64,000 bases of DNA from Marinirhabdus sp050859505 (GTDB lineage: Bacteria > Bacteroidota > Bacteroidia > Flavobacteriales > Flavobacteriaceae). Numbering within the stretch: position 1 is the stretch's first letter; the number at the start of each line of letters is the position of its first letter. The notes beneath the pieces are model-generated. The model was not told where the DNA came from and did not search any database. It saw only the letters and a list, made by a program, of their open reading frames with translations. The stretch is from assembly GCF_050859505.1 (NCBI RefSeq), contig NZ_CP193934.1, positions 2,666,001 through 2,730,000 of the forward strand, in the 5' to 3' direction. Below are positions 17,708-30,800 of the stretch, piece by piece. A program made the translations under genes and the position numbers.

Positions 17708-17803
17708 TACTATAAAAAACCCATTACAACTTCACTAAAAAAACATAAACCCTTAGTGAATTATATTAGGTAGCTCGACTAAAATTTTAAAAAAAACTAC
17801 CGC

Positions 17804-19270
17804 ATGCAAAAAACTACTTTTCTGAAATTCTATGGTTGTCTCGTTTTGTTTGTGTTGGTTATAATACCACAACAAACCAAGGCTCAATTGGTAATTGGAT
17901 CTCCAAACCTTCAATTTAATCAGGCGTGCGCGAGTGATTCATTTAATGCATACGATATTAGTTTTGTCTTCAATCCAGAATCGGCATTGGCTCCAGGCAA
18001 TAGGTTTAACATAGAAATGTCGAATGCTGAGGGCGATTTTACAGATGCTATTGTAGTATTTAGTTCGGCACCTGGATCCATAACGGCCTCCCCTGCCTCC
18101 GTAACTTTTTCCATTCCAGAAACTACTTCGGGTGAAGGGTATAAGTTAAGAGTAAAGAGTACCGAGCCTGCTGCAACGAGTGCGCCTTCTAACGAGTTTT
18201 CTGCGTATTATAAATTACACGATACTCCTTTTACCATAAACAAATTTGTTTCTACCGGAGCATTTTGTCCTAATGGTAGTTACTTGCTTACCATAGACAA
18301 TCCAGGTTTTGGGGATACTACGTCTCCACTCCTATTCCCGTCATTAACGTTTAATTGGTATAAAGAAACAGGCCCTACTTCATCGGTTTTTGTGGCAGAA
18401 AGCGAAAGCTTATCTGTAACAGAGGAAGGAACTTATTTTGCCGAAACCAATTATGGAAGTTGTACCTCAAATTCATTTTCGAACCGGGTGATGGTGTCGG
18501 AAGCTACCGCAGGTCAAACTACCACAACGGCAATAGAATCGAGTGCTGGCAATCCTTTTTGTGCCAGCGAAGGTCCTACTACTTTAAGTACTATGAATGG
18601 TGATAGCCACACCTGGACGAAGGACGGAACTGTCATTCCAGGCGCCACCGGAAGAACCTACCAAACCAGTGAGTCTGGAATTTATACGGTTACCGTAGTT
18701 TCTGGTAATTGCCAAGCCATTGGGTCTATAGATCTTGAAAGTGGCGATTTTACCAGCAGCATAGACGTTCCGGCTATAAACGAATTACCTACTGGAGAAT
18801 CCTTAAAAGTTACCATAACAACCACAGCAAACAATCCTGAGTTTGAATGGTATTTAAACGAAGAATTGCTTCCTGATGTTACGGGCAATACGTATGAAGC
18901 CTTCGAATTTGGTAGCTATCGGGTACTTGTTTTTCAGAATTCGGCTTGTGAAGATTTTGATGAATTTACGTTTGAAATACGCGAAATAACGGATCCATTT
19001 CCAGAGGTAGCAAACATTCCAAATCTTATTAGCCCCAATGGAGATGGAATAAACGATACATGGGTGATCCCTACAAGTTATGTAAGCGGCACGAATACCG
19101 AAGTTATGATTCTTACTAATCAGGGAGATGTTGTTTTTCAAACAAAGGAATACGCAAATAACTGGCCTGAGGACCAACTGAATCTTACTAGCGTAAACTT
19201 AGTATACTATTATATCATTATTCCAGAAAACCAAGACATTAAAAAAGGATCGATAACGGTCATTCAATAA
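17804..19270 (+). CDS. T9SS type B sorting-domain protein (SprC-like by position)
   Basis: 488 residues with a signal peptide (VLFVLVIIPQQTKAQ). Ig-like segments follow, e.g. FNWYKETG, HTWTKDGTVIPGATGRTYQ and FEWYLNEELLPDVTGNTYE, each with a paired strand pattern. The C-terminus starts at IPNLISPNGDGINDTWVIP, the hallmark of the gliding motility-associated (CHU_C, type B) domain that directs export through the type IX system. Its place just before a PorP/SprF fusion and a SprB-like adhesin matches sprC in Flavobacterium johnsoniae. It is probably cell-surface bound and needed to assemble or anchor the adhesin. The stop is 1 base from the next start. Confidence 0.85.
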   Translation: MQKTTFLKFYGCLVLFVLVIIPQQTKAQLVIGSPNLQFNQACASDSFNAYDISFVFNPESALAPGNRFNIEMSNAEGDFTDAIVVFSSAPGSITASPASVTFSIPETTSGEGYKLRVKSTEPAATSAPSNEFSAYYKLHDTPFTINKFVSTGAFCPNGSYLLTIDNPGFGDTTSPLLFPSLTFNWYKETGPTSSVFVAESESLSVTEEGTYFAETNYGSCTSNSFSNRVMVSEATAGQTTTTAIESSAGNPFCASEGPTTLSTMNGDSHTWTKDGTVIPGATGRTYQTSESGIYTVTVVSGNCQAIGSIDLESGDFTSSIDVPAINELPTGESLKVTITTTANNPEFEWYLNEELLPDVTGNTYEAFEFGSYRVLVFQNSACEDFDEFTFEIREITDPFPEVANIPNLISPNGDGINDTWVIPTSYVSGTNTEVMILTNQGDVVFQTKEYANNWPEDQLNLTSVNLVYYYIIIPENQDIKKGSITVIQ

Positions 19271-19271
19271 C

Positions 19272-21755
19272 GTGAAAATAATAGGTCTCATCATACTCGT
19301 ATTATGCTTTGCTACGCAGCTGTGCTATTCTCAACAAGAGGATGGTGTGGTTGGCCTTGAATTACCTGCAAGAAATTCCCTCATGTTTCACAGATATCTG
19401 CGAAATCCTACTTTTAGCTTTGTAAGGGAGCAAAATAAATACATTGCGGCCAATAATAAAAGAGAATTAATCCAACTTGGAGACGCCCCCCAAACCTATA
19501 TGGCAAATTTTTCGGGAAGATTTGCAGAGAACATTGGCGCGGGCATAGGTGTTTTTCAACAAAATTATGGGGTGTTAACCACCTTTGGAGGACTTGTAAA
19601 TTTTGCGTACAACACCATGTTGGCAACAGAAAGTAACCTAACATTCGGTATGAATATAGGAGCCTACAAAAGTGGCATTAATAGCGGTAAAGTGGTGACC
19701 AATTTTCCAGACCCATCCTTAAATACGATTCCAAGTAACTTCCTATTGGTTATGAATCCAGGTATAAACTATGGTGGGGGTTTTATGGACTTTGGTGTTA
19801 CCCTTAATAATCTAGTGGTCTATAATTTCACTACATCGAAACTGTTAGAAGAAAATCCTAAACGTGGAATTCAAGGACATTTAATGTACACCGGATATAT
19901 GGGTGGCTATGGTTTTCTTGAAGACAGCAAATTTTCTGCCTTGGGAAGCGTTGAGTTTAGAGACGACACCTCCATATACTCAGGAACCATGATGCTTACA
20001 GTGCCCAAAGGATTTTGGGTGCAAGGAGGTTATAATTCTTTATACGGTGCGTCTGCAGGATTAGGACTTCATATTACATCACAACTTGCCATTGAATACA
20101 ACTATGAAAAAGCCCTTGGAGGACTAGCAGACTTTGGTTCCTCACACGAGTTTACACTAGCGTATATATTCCCGAACAATAATTATTTTGATTATAGCAG
20201 GGATGAAGAAATAGCTGGCCTGATATCCTTCGAGAAAAAAACAAAGAAAAAGAAGTCCAGCAAACCGAAAGCGACTCCAGCAAAAGAGCTTGAAGATGCT
20301 GTGCCGGATATTTGGAATGAGGAAATTCCTAGAGTAGCCGCAGAAGAAAAAGAAAAACTTAAAACTGAAGAAGAAACAAGAGTAGCAAACGAGGCACAAT
20401 TACAATTGGAAGCTGAAGAAAAAGCAAGACTAGCCGCCGAAGCACAGCTACTGCTCGAAGCCGAAGAAAAAGCAAGACTAGCCGCCGAAGCGCAGGGATT
20501 ACTCGAAGCTGAAGAAAAAACAAGGCTAGCTACTGAAGCACAGCTACTGCTCGAAGCTGAAGAAAAAACAAGGCTAGCTACTGAAGCACAGCTACTGCTC
20601 GAAGCCGAAGAAAAAGCAAGACTAGCTGCTGAAGCACAGCTACTGCTCGAAGCCGAAGAAAAAGCAAGACTAGCCGCAGAAGCACAGCTACTGCTGGAAG
20701 CCGAAGAAAAAGCAAGACTAGCCACAGAAGCACAGCTACTGCTTGAAGCCGAAGAAAAAGCAAGACTAGCCGCAGAAGCACAGGTATTGCTTGAAGCCGA
20801 AGAAAAGACAAGACTCGCTCTTGAAGAACAAACACGATTGGAAGCAGAAGGAAAAGCCATTGATCAATTGATCATCAATCCAAAAGATGAGCTAGGTAAT
20901 TCTATCAGGATTTTGGTTGAAGAAGCAGAAAATTCAGCTGTGGCTCAAATGGAATTAGTTAATGATTTATCAGCTTCTGTAGTGATTAAAGATAAAGACT
21001 TAAAGAATCTTAAAAATGAAAATGATTTAAGTGAACAAGGAGTATATGTAGAACCAGCCCCTTTTAAAAGTATTACTGAAGAAAATAGTGCTATTGAGGA
21101 CATCATCATAAACTTAGATGAGATCATCATTACACAGAAGAAAAAAATCGCACAGTTGGAAGCATTACTTCAAGAGAGAATACAATTAATAAATGACCCG
21201 AATGATGCGACCAATATCTATTACCGTAATGCGCTGGCCGAATTAAAAGCAGAACAAGATAAAGCGATACGGTCTAAAGCGCAATTAGTTTCTACGTTGG
21301 AAGAAATTTCAATTGCTACAGATTTTGAGCGCAAAAGACGTATTAAGCGTGCAGCTTACACCAATGAGGAGGATAGATACCAGCAGGACAGGGCTACTCT
21401 CAAAATATTGAAACAAAGTGTGAACGTTAGTGAGACACCATTGAGCTTGGACGATTTCGATTTTGGAGAAGATAAAAGTGAAAATATTCAAATATTGAAA
21501 AACGTTGAAAATGCAGAAGAAGCATATTATCTAGTACTAGCAGTACATGCCAACATTGTAAAACGTGATGAGTTTTTAACTCAGGTACTAGCCTCTGGAC
21601 ATTCAAATGTAGATTTCTTCTACGACGTAAATACAAGTAAGTATTATATCTATTATGGTAAATATGAAACCATAGAAACTGCCAATGATGTATTAAAAAT
21701 AAAAGGAAATGAACCATTTACAGAAAAACTATCAATCATAAAATTAGAAAAATAG
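19272..21755 (+). CDS. PorP/SprF family protein fused to coiled-coil repeats and a SPOR-like end (SprD-like by position)
   Basis: 827 residues, GTG start one base after the previous stop. A signal peptide (IGLIILVLCFATQLCYSQ) is followed by an outer-membrane beta-barrel of the PorP/SprF type to about residue 310, beginning QEDGVVGLELPARNSLMFHRY. A Lys-rich linker leads into nine 16-residue units of the form EAEEKARLAAEAQLLL (residues 379-522), predicted as a long coiled coil. A second helical stretch and a SPOR-like C-terminus (AYYLVLAVHANIVKRDEFL..., last 80 residues) could reach and bind peptidoglycan. Usual PorP/SprF proteins are about 310-330 residues. Likely role: outer-membrane anchor for the T9SS adhesin. 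Confidence 0.85.
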   Translation: MKIIGLIILVLCFATQLCYSQQEDGVVGLELPARNSLMFHRYLRNPTFSFVREQNKYIAANNKRELIQLGDAPQTYMANFSGRFAENIGAGIGVFQQNYGVLTTFGGLVNFAYNTMLATESNLTFGMNIGAYKSGINSGKVVTNFPDPSLNTIPSNFLLVMNPGINYGGGFMDFGVTLNNLVVYNFTTSKLLEENPKRGIQGHLMYTGYMGGYGFLEDSKFSALGSVEFRDDTSIYSGTMMLTVPKGFWVQGGYNSLYGASAGLGLHITSQLAIEYNYEKALGGLADFGSSHEFTLAYIFPNNNYFDYSRDEEIAGLISFEKKTKKKKSSKPKATPAKELEDAVPDIWNEEIPRVAAEEKEKLKTEEETRVANEAQLQLEAEEKARLAAEAQLLLEAEEKARLAAEAQGLLEAEEKTRLATEAQLLLEAEEKTRLATEAQLLLEAEEKARLAAEAQLLLEAEEKARLAAEAQLLLEAEEKARLATEAQLLLEAEEKARLAAEAQVLLEAEEKTRLALEEQTRLEAEGKAIDQLIINPKDELGNSIRILVEEAENSAVAQMELVNDLSASVVIKDKDLKNLKNENDLSEQGVYVEPAPFKSITEENSAIEDIIINLDEIIITQKKKIAQLEALLQERIQLINDPNDATNIYYRNALAELKAEQDKAIRSKAQLVSTLEEISIATDFERKRRIKRAAYTNEEDRYQQDRATLKILKQSVNVSETPLSLDDFDFGEDKSENIQILKNVENAEEAYYLVLAVHANIVKRDEFLTQVLASGHSNVDFFYDVNTSKYYIYYGKYETIETANDVLKIKGNEPFTEKLSIIKLEK
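20406..20837 (+). repeat. In-frame 48-bp tandem repeats, about nine units
   Basis: Nine consecutive 48-base units code for LEAEEKARLAAEAQLL with small changes (A/T at two positions, one G and one V). Several units are almost identical at the DNA level (GAAGCCGAAGAAAAAGCAAG recurs), so copy number may vary by slippage or recombination. Confidence 0.9.
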
Positions 21756-21835
21756 AGTACAATAGTTAGTTATAAGCCCCCCCTCCTGCTAAAATCGATT
21801 CTGGGAGTAAAACTTGAATCAGAAACTAAACTATT

Positions 21836-24800
21836 ATGAACAAACCTACCATCCCCTGTATTGCACTAGTTGCTTCAATGCTCTTTTTGTGCCTGCAATC
21901 TTATGCCCAAAACTATGTCCCTTTTACACCTAGATTCGATCAGGATCTTAAGGGTGATATTGTGTTGATTGGGAATAACATATTAGGACCAGACAACAAT
22001 CCATTTAACAACAACTCTGTTTATAATCATGATGTCGATATGCAATATATTGATATTGATGGAGACCCGTCGACTTTCAGTTCCTCGAGTGCCGATTTGG
22101 TTATTCCGAACCCCAATTGTTATGAAATTAAGCATGCAAGTTTATATTGGGGTGCAGTTACAAAAGGGAATGAACCAATTACTAATGTAAAGTTTAAAGG
22201 ACCTACGGGTGGATATAATGATATTACAGGGACTATCATTTTTGATGCTAACGGTACTTCAGTAGATGGCGGGAATAGTTTTCCATATGCGTGTTATGCA
22301 GATGTAACTTCTATTGTTAGTGGGTTGGCGAATAATTTAGGGACCTATACAATGGCCAATGTCTCTAGTTTACTTGGCGAGACTGGATTAAATGGTAACA
22401 ACACAGGGAATTCTGCTGGGTGGTCACTTTTTGTAGTATACGAAGACCCTACACTACCTGGTAAATCAATTACAAGTTTCGATGGTTTTAGCGCGATTAG
22501 TTCGATAGCAAATCCTACATTGGACATTCCTATATCAGGATTCAGAACGGTTCCAGCGCCAGCACCTGTTCGAGCCAATTTAGCTTTTGCAACCTTAGAA
22601 GGTGACAAGCCTATCTTAAACGATCGTCTGAGGTTAAACGGAGTAAGCCTTTCTGCTGCGGATCGTCCCGTGAGTAACTTTTTCAATAGTTCAGTTACCA
22701 ATTTAAGTGCCAACCCTGTTAATAATAGGGTTCCCAATAGTACCAACACTTTAGGTTTTGATACGGGAGTGATGACGGTTCCAAATCCCGGAAATACTGT
22801 AATTGGGAATGGTGACACTTCCGCAACGGTTAGATTAGAGACTGGTGGAGACACCTATTTTCAATATTTATTTGCGTTTGCTGTAGATATTATTGAACCC
22901 AATATTGTACTAACAAAAATTGTTGAAGATGAATTTGGAACTAATATTGGCGGGCAAACTGTGAACCTTGGTCAAGAACTTAACTATGTTATTGGTTTTC
23001 AGAACACAGGAAATGATGACGCTAGAAATTTTACAATTAGAGATATTCTTCCCATTAATATTATTTTTAATTATCCTGCAGATTTAGTCTTACCTCCCGG
23101 AGTTACCGTGCAAAGCTATAATGCGACAACACGGGAAATTGTGTTTGAAATAGAAGATTATTTGGTTGAAGAGAATGATCCTGTTACAGAATTACGCATA
23201 GAAGTACAGGTTGTTGATACCTGTCAACAATTAGCGGAAGCATGTTCTAATATTATTAACAATCAGGCTTTTGCAACCTATCAAGGAACTTTAAACCCAA
23301 CTTTTATAATAACAGACGACCCTAGTTATAGTGACAATACAGGTTGTCTATTAACGCCTCAAGCGACCAATTTTCTGGCAGATCTTGATGATTGTGTGTT
23401 TAGTCAAGAAGAAATTCTTTGTGGGGCCAGCGTAGATTTAACGGCAGCAAATGGATACGATTCCTACTCCTGGTCTACCAGTCCAACAGGTACTCCAGTG
23501 ATTGGGACAACGCAGACTATAACCGTTACAGCAACCGGTACATACTATTCATTTAATACAGCCTTAGCACCGTGTCGCTCTATTGTTGAACAATTTAATG
23601 TGACACTTTATGGAAGTAACACTACCAATCCTATCATTCCGTATGCAGACGAAGTTGTAACCTGCCCTAATGATGGAAAATTATTGCCCAATATATTTTT
23701 ATGTGGTATTAATGATTTTCGAGATCTTACGGTTGATCTAGCTGGAGCCACTTCCATTATTTGGGAACAACTCGATGAATCTAGTTGTTCTGCGGTACCT
23801 AACCCAGACTGTGCGAATGAGGATAATTCGTGTAACTGGAATCAAGTAGCTACTGGGAACAATTATACCGCAAATACTTCAGGGCAATTTAGGCTAACTA
23901 TAAATTATCAGGGTGGTTGTTTTAATCAGTTCTACTTTAATGTATACCAAAACGTATTAGAACCTACAGTTGCAGCCACAGATATTATTTGTACAACACC
24001 CGGAAGTATTACTGTGAGTAATGTCCCCACTGGATATGAATTTAGCCTAGATGGTATAACCTACCAGGCTAGCAACATATTTACAGTTACGACTCCCGGA
24101 TTGTATACTGTGTATATAAGACAGCTGGGCGTGCCAGGAACTGCTTGTGTCTTCACGGTGCCAGATATACTTGTAAGAGAGCGACAGTTCACCGTTACTA
24201 CAAACATTAATCAGCCATTGTGTTATGGTGACAAGGGAAGTATCCAGCTGGCAGCAAATGATGTAGAGCCCCAGTATTTCTTTGCTTTATACCAAGGCGG
24301 AACACTCATAAACAGTGTGGGTCCTATACTCGAAAATAACTACCTCTTTGCAAATTTAAATCCTGGAACTTATACGGCAACTGTTGCTACAGAAGATGGA
24401 TGTACCTATTCGGAAGAAATTACGATAATCGAGCCACCCATCCTCACGGTTACTGCCGCAATTACCCAACCTCTTACGTGTACAGATGGCGAAATTACTG
24501 TCTATCCAGTTGGTGGAACACCACCGTATTTCTATTTTGTGAACAGTACCACTGTTTTTCAAACAACCCCAGAAATTGTTGTTACTACAGCAGGTGTCTA
24601 TAATATCACTGTGGTAGATTCTAATAATTGTAGTGCCGATACTACCATTACGATTGCAGCCACTTTACCTCCAGAATTTAATGTGACAAAAACCGATATC
24701 TTATGTGCAGATCCAGGGGATACAGGAAGTATAACAATTAATGTTACCAATCCTAATGGAAATAGCTTACGCTATAGTATTGATAGTGGGTTTAACTTTT

Positions 24801-27800
24801 TTAACGCTCCCGTTTTCACAGGACTTACAGCAGGAAACTATAACGTTGTAGTTGAATATACCTTTGGTACAGATGTATGTGTTACTGATCCACAAATCGT
24901 AACAATTAACTCTGTTACGCCCATTTTTGGTACTGCAGAACTTACAGACCCTTATAGCTGTTTAGCTACAGGAACCATAACGGTTACTGGCGTTACTGGT
25001 GGCACACCTCCCTATACCTATAGTATTGATGGGATAAATTTTCAAGCAAGCCCTATATTTACTGGACTCACTCCAGGAACATATTCGGTAGTTATCAAGG
25101 ATGCAAATGATTGTACGTTTGTAACAAATGAAATAACAATACTTCCATTAGACCCTCCAACCGATTTAACTTTTAGCAACACCCCTCTTACGTGTCCAAC
25201 AAACACCACAACCGTTACCATAACGGGAACAACTGGTGGGGTTGCTCCGTTAGAGTATCGAATAATTGCACCTGCAGGAGCAATTACGCCATACCAGACC
25301 ACAACAACATTTGCTGGATTAGCGTCTGGCACGTATACCTTCGAAGTAAAAGATGCAAATGAATGTTTGTATAACGAATCGTATACTATTGACCCCCTTC
25401 CAGCATTGACAGTAGTAGGACAGCCCATTAATGATGTGGTTTGTTTTAATGATGCTAATGGTTCGGTACAATTTATCGTTTCTGGTTCTACCAGTTTCGT
25501 ATATGCTATCAACGGAAATCCTCCGGTTGCTGGAACTTCTCCTATTGTGCTTACAGGCTTAATAGCAGGAACCTATACTATTGTTGTAACCGATACCATA
25601 ACAAATTGCCAAGCTACCGATTCGGTTACCATTGATGGTCCTACAGCAGCATTGACGATCACCCTGGACGTTAGTCCTATTTCTTGTTTGGAAAGTGGTA
25701 GCGTAGTACTAAATGCTACAGGTGGTTGGGGTGGAAATAGTTACACACTCACATTACCTGATTCCACCGTATTGCCACCTCAGTCTAATAATACTTTTGC
25801 AGGTTTAACGCAAAGTGGCACCTACACAGCAACCGTGGAAGATAGTAATGGTTGTACTGTTTCTGAAAATTTTGATCTAACCACTCCAGACCCTGTTGTG
25901 GCATCAATTAACCCAATATCTGATCTTTGTTATGACACAACCAACGGAGCTACCATAGAAGTTACAGTTACTTCAGGTCTTGCACCCTTTGAATATAGTC
26001 TCAATGGCGCACCGTTTCAGTCAAGCAATATTTTTACAGGCTTAATACCAGGAACATATATAGTTACTGTCCGGGATGCATTAGGATGTGAAGTAACCTT
26101 ACCTGCCGAAATAATTGCGCCACAATTAAGCGTGAATACTGTATTAACGAAAGATTTAGATTGTACTGCTACCCCAGACGCTGTTATTACGGGAACTATT
26201 TCAGGTGGTTCAGCACCGTTCAGCTATGAGGTGTCCATCTCTGGCGCTCCGTATACTTCTTTAGGAACTACGGGATCACCCTTCACCTATACAACGGGTA
26301 TAGCAGGAACGTATCAATTTCAGATTACAGACGCCAACGGATGTATGGCTGAATCGAATATTATAACGGTAAACGCAATTTCCTTGCCAGTACTAGACGT
26401 AGTGGCACAAACACAGGACATTTTATGTAATGGTGACTCCAATGGAGCTATCAATGTTACTTTCGACCCAACGGTGGGTACACCTCCGTTTGTGATTAAT
26501 GTAAATAACGACACTACGGGTACAGATTATGGCACGCAAACGTCAGGATTACCTGCAGGAACTTATACCATTACATTAACAGATGCTAATTCCTGTGTCG
26601 ATACAGATACTATTGTTATAGATGAACCAGACCCTATTGTAGTTGATTACGATACTGTTGATCTCATGTGTGTTCCTGGAGATGTTTCAGAAGGCGAAAT
26701 TACGATCAATAGCGTGACGGGTGGTGTCGCTCCATACGATTACTACGTTACTGGCGATGGGTATTCCAATTCGGTTTTAGGAGCTACTGGAACAGTGCCA
26801 ATCACGTTTGATGTAATTAATTTTGGGCTGTATCAAATTAATGTCATCGATGCGAATGGGTGTTCTGTCTTAATTCAGGATGTGTTGATAGCCTCCCCTC
26901 CTTCAGATTTAGACATTGTTATTGATACAACTGCAGATTGCCTTCCTACCGGAGGAACAGCTGTGGTAACCGTAAGTTCTAGTTTGGGGAGTACTGGACC
27001 CTTTTGGTTTGCTATTTATCAAGGACCTGGAACCGTATATCCTCTTCCAGCGGGCGCTTGGCAGCCTGAAAATCCGCCAATGAGCGCTTCCACTATTTTT
27101 ACAAACCTTACACCTGGCGTCACTTACACATTTATCGTGTATGATGAATCCACTAGGTGTAGTTATTATGAGCAAGCAACAACACCCATACCTACAAATT
27201 CAACATTAACCGCTACAGCATTTACAGCGAATAATATTACCTGTACAGGAAATGCAGACGGAAATGTATCCTTTGATATAAACAGTATATACGCGGCTCC
27301 TGTAGATGTGAGTTACGTAATTTTCGACGCATTAACTCAGGTAGATACGGGTATTAACGGAACAGGAACCGTACCCGCCGGAGGTACATTATCTGTATCC
27401 AACTTAGGCCCATTACCTTTTGGAAATTATTACGTATTAATTTCAGAAACCAGTGGCGCTAATATAGGTTGTGGGATTGCCACCGCACCCTTCAATATAA
27501 CCGAGTCCACCATTGCCCTTGATTTATCTGTTTCGGTAGATCAAAACGCGAATTGTAACCTTGACTCAGGACTCATAAGTGCTATAGGACAAAATGGAAC
27601 TGCTCCTTATTTATATCAAATTACAACCGTGCCTGGTTCGCCTTTGGCTACAGATCCAAATTGGGGTGTTCCAAGTACTTTTAACGTAAATGCAGGAACG
27701 TATTATGTGCACGTATTGGATGCTTATGGTTGTGTTGTTTCAAGCCTTGCTGAAGTAGTACCCTTAGATCCATCTCCTGTGGTTGCCATTACGGTTTCTA

Positions 27801-30800
27801 ATCCATGTGATACCGATGAAGGAGATTTTGAAATAGATGTTACCCTACCAACCGCTGGGATACCACCATATAGTTTTAGTATTGATAGTGGAGCTTTCCA
27901 AACACAAACGCCACCTTTTACCATTCAGAATTTATCTTCTGGAATACATACGGTTGAGGTTAGAGATGCCAATGGCTGTGGAAACATAGCGACTGTTACG
28001 ATTGAATCGCCTTTAGGAATAACACCTGCCGTTACTGCAGTACCAAGTTGTGATGATGATGATGGCGAAATTACAGTTACAGCCACGGGAGGTTCGGGAG
28101 TATATACCTATAGTATAAACCCAAACCCACCATCCATAGTTTTAACTGGAAATGTGTTTTCTGGAGTACCATCGGGAACGTATACGGTTACAGTTACCGA
28201 TGCAACAACTACCTGTGATGTAGACGTTGCCGTAACTGTTGAAGCTGCAACACCAGTTACATTTACAACGAGCACAACAGATGTGGGTTGTAATGGTAAT
28301 AGCGATGGTGTTATTACTGTGAATCTCCTGCCAGGGAACGACAACCCTGTATACTTATATGAAATTACAGCACCAATCATTATTCCACCACAAGCTTCGA
28401 ATATATTTACAGGACTAGCAGCGGGTACCTATACGGTACAAGTTACTTCTGGAAGAGATTGTATTGCTACTGAAGATGCTAGTATTGGAGAGCCAACCCT
28501 TCTAACAGTTACAGGTACCATTACAGATTTTGCCTGTGCGCCAGATAACTCAATAAATACGGCTACTTTAACGATTACCGAAGCTGGAGGTACTCCGCCC
28601 TATCTTTATAGTATAAATGGTTCAAATTATTTCACAACAAATACTTTTGAAATCGTCGATACAGGTCTTATACAGTCAATTTCAATATATGCTAAGGACG
28701 CTAATGGTTGTGTGGCAACTGATGTAGTGATTGTAGATCCGTTACCTGTAATCACCGCAACAGCATTTGTAACTGTAACCCCAATAGATTGTAATGCTAC
28801 AGGTAGTGTTGAAATTACTGTTACGGGTGGTTCAGGTAATTTTACCTATCAAATGCTCCCAAGTGGTGCACCACAGGCGTCGCCTATATTTAATATTCCT
28901 GGACCTGGTACGTACTATTTTCAAGTGAATGATCTCGATACCAATTGTTACTTCTTAACACCAGGACTTGAAGTTCCTCCTTTCGATTTTATGGATGCGG
29001 TGATCGTACCAACAGTAGATAATAGTTGCTTTGGGGATACCGATGGGGAAATAGAACTCACCATTAATGGTTATAGTGGGAATTATACGTATCAATTATT
29101 GGATGGCACTGGCACTCCGGTAGGAGGCATCGTTGCTACCAATACGTCATCAGATCCTCAGGTTATTACTAACTTAGCCTCTGGTAATTATAGTGTAGCT
29201 GTGATTGAAACAGACACGCCATTTTGTGATACGATTTCAAATGTAGTTAATATTGATTCTCCTTCAGCTCCTCTGCTGCTGGATGTATTGGAAACATCGA
29301 ATGTAACCTGTACAGATGACCGTGGAACTATTACGGCAACTGCAACAGGTGGAACAAGTCCTTACCAGTACGAACTAACGGGAACAGCTACTGTACCCTA
29401 CTCATCTAGTAATACATTTACTGGTTTGGGAGCTGGTTCGTATACCGTAAATGTGAGAGATGCACAAGGGTGTATTACTCCGGATACCATAATTTTAGAT
29501 GCTCCAGACCCCATAACGGCTGTATTTAGCCCTAGTACTACATTACTATCCTGTTTTGGCGACCAGAATGCCTCTATAACAGCCACGCTTGTGTCGGGTG
29601 GACAAGGATTTAATTATACCTATACGCTACTTACACTTTCCCCTACTACGAGTAGTTCCGGTCCACAAAGCTCAAATGTATTTACAGATTTAGGAGCTGG
29701 TGTATATCAGGTGAAAATTACGGATGGCTACGAATGTGAATTCATCTCCTTAGATATTATTATAGATCAGCCAACTGAAGTTTCCCCTGCCTTAGTTGTA
29801 GAAAGTACACAAACGTGTCTAACAGAATCTACACTTACTTTAAGCGCTACAGGAGGAACCGGACCTTATGAATATAGTAATGTGTCCGATTTCAGTAGTA
29901 TTTTAGGTTCGTTTACTACATCCATAAGCTTCCCGGTACCTGTAGGTACCTACAACTTTTATGTAAGAGATGCCAATGGTTGTGTTTCGAATGTTTCGAA
30001 CGATATAACCATCGATCCATTACCTACTTTAACGATACTTCTGGATTCAACAAACCCTACTATTAATTGTGTGGGCGATGACAATGGAGTTATTACAGCT
30101 ACTGCTCAAGGAGGTTTAGGAAATTATATATACATCCTGCAAGACACTTCAGGAAATACAATTCCTGCAGCCCAGCCCAGCCCAGGAGTATTTACAGGGC
30201 TTCCAGCAGGAACGTATGTAGTGTATGTTGAAAGTGGCGATTGTAACGAAACTTCAGATACTATAACTATTACCGAGCCTACAACGGCACTGGATGTTAG
30301 GTATACCATTAATAACGTTAGATGTAACGGAGAGGACAATGGATCTTTATTTATTACTGCAATTGGTGGAACAGGTATTATTAAGTATGCGATTTCTCCT
30401 AATCTGAATCAATTTTTCGATACACCTGTTTTTAACAATTTAGCTCCAGGAAATTATGATGTTATCGTACAGGATGCCTTAGGTTGCTATACTACTTTTA
30501 ATTTTGATATTACCGAACCAGATGCTGTAGATCTTTCAATTGTTCCAGATTCAATTTTCCCAGAAATTTGTGAGGGAGATGTTGACGGTTCTTTCAGTAT
30601 TGAAATTTCTGGCGGAACACCGCCCTACAGTGTTGTATTAGACAATCCTAATGGCGAATATATTACAGGAGCAATAGGCCAAATAAACTTCGACTTTAAC
30701 AATTTGGGTGGAGGTGATCATACTGTCTACGTTCGTGACAGTGAGGGTTGTGAATCTGAATGGAATATCACATTCCCGGAAGCCGTTTTACTTAACCCGC

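Noticed and set aside
17731..17761. A TTCACTAA/TTAGTGAA hairpin between the beta-helix and type B genes
   Set aside because: Only an 8-bp AT-rich stem with a 15-base loop and no T run, too weak to call a terminator.
20406..20837. Regular repeats that could be taken for a CRISPR array
   Set aside because: The 48-bp units are contiguous with no unique spacers and encode protein in frame.
20192..20860. A 222-codon minus-strand frame full of SSASSSSCASAASLAFSS repeats
   Set aside because: It is the complement of the coiled-coil repeats of the PorP/SprF fusion; repetitive DNA keeps all frames open.
22345..30339. Several minus-strand frames of 60-170 codons inside the giant adhesin gene
   Set aside because: They lie wholly opposite the long adhesin frame, have no start sites or family matches, and reflect its Gly/Thr/Pro-rich codon pattern.
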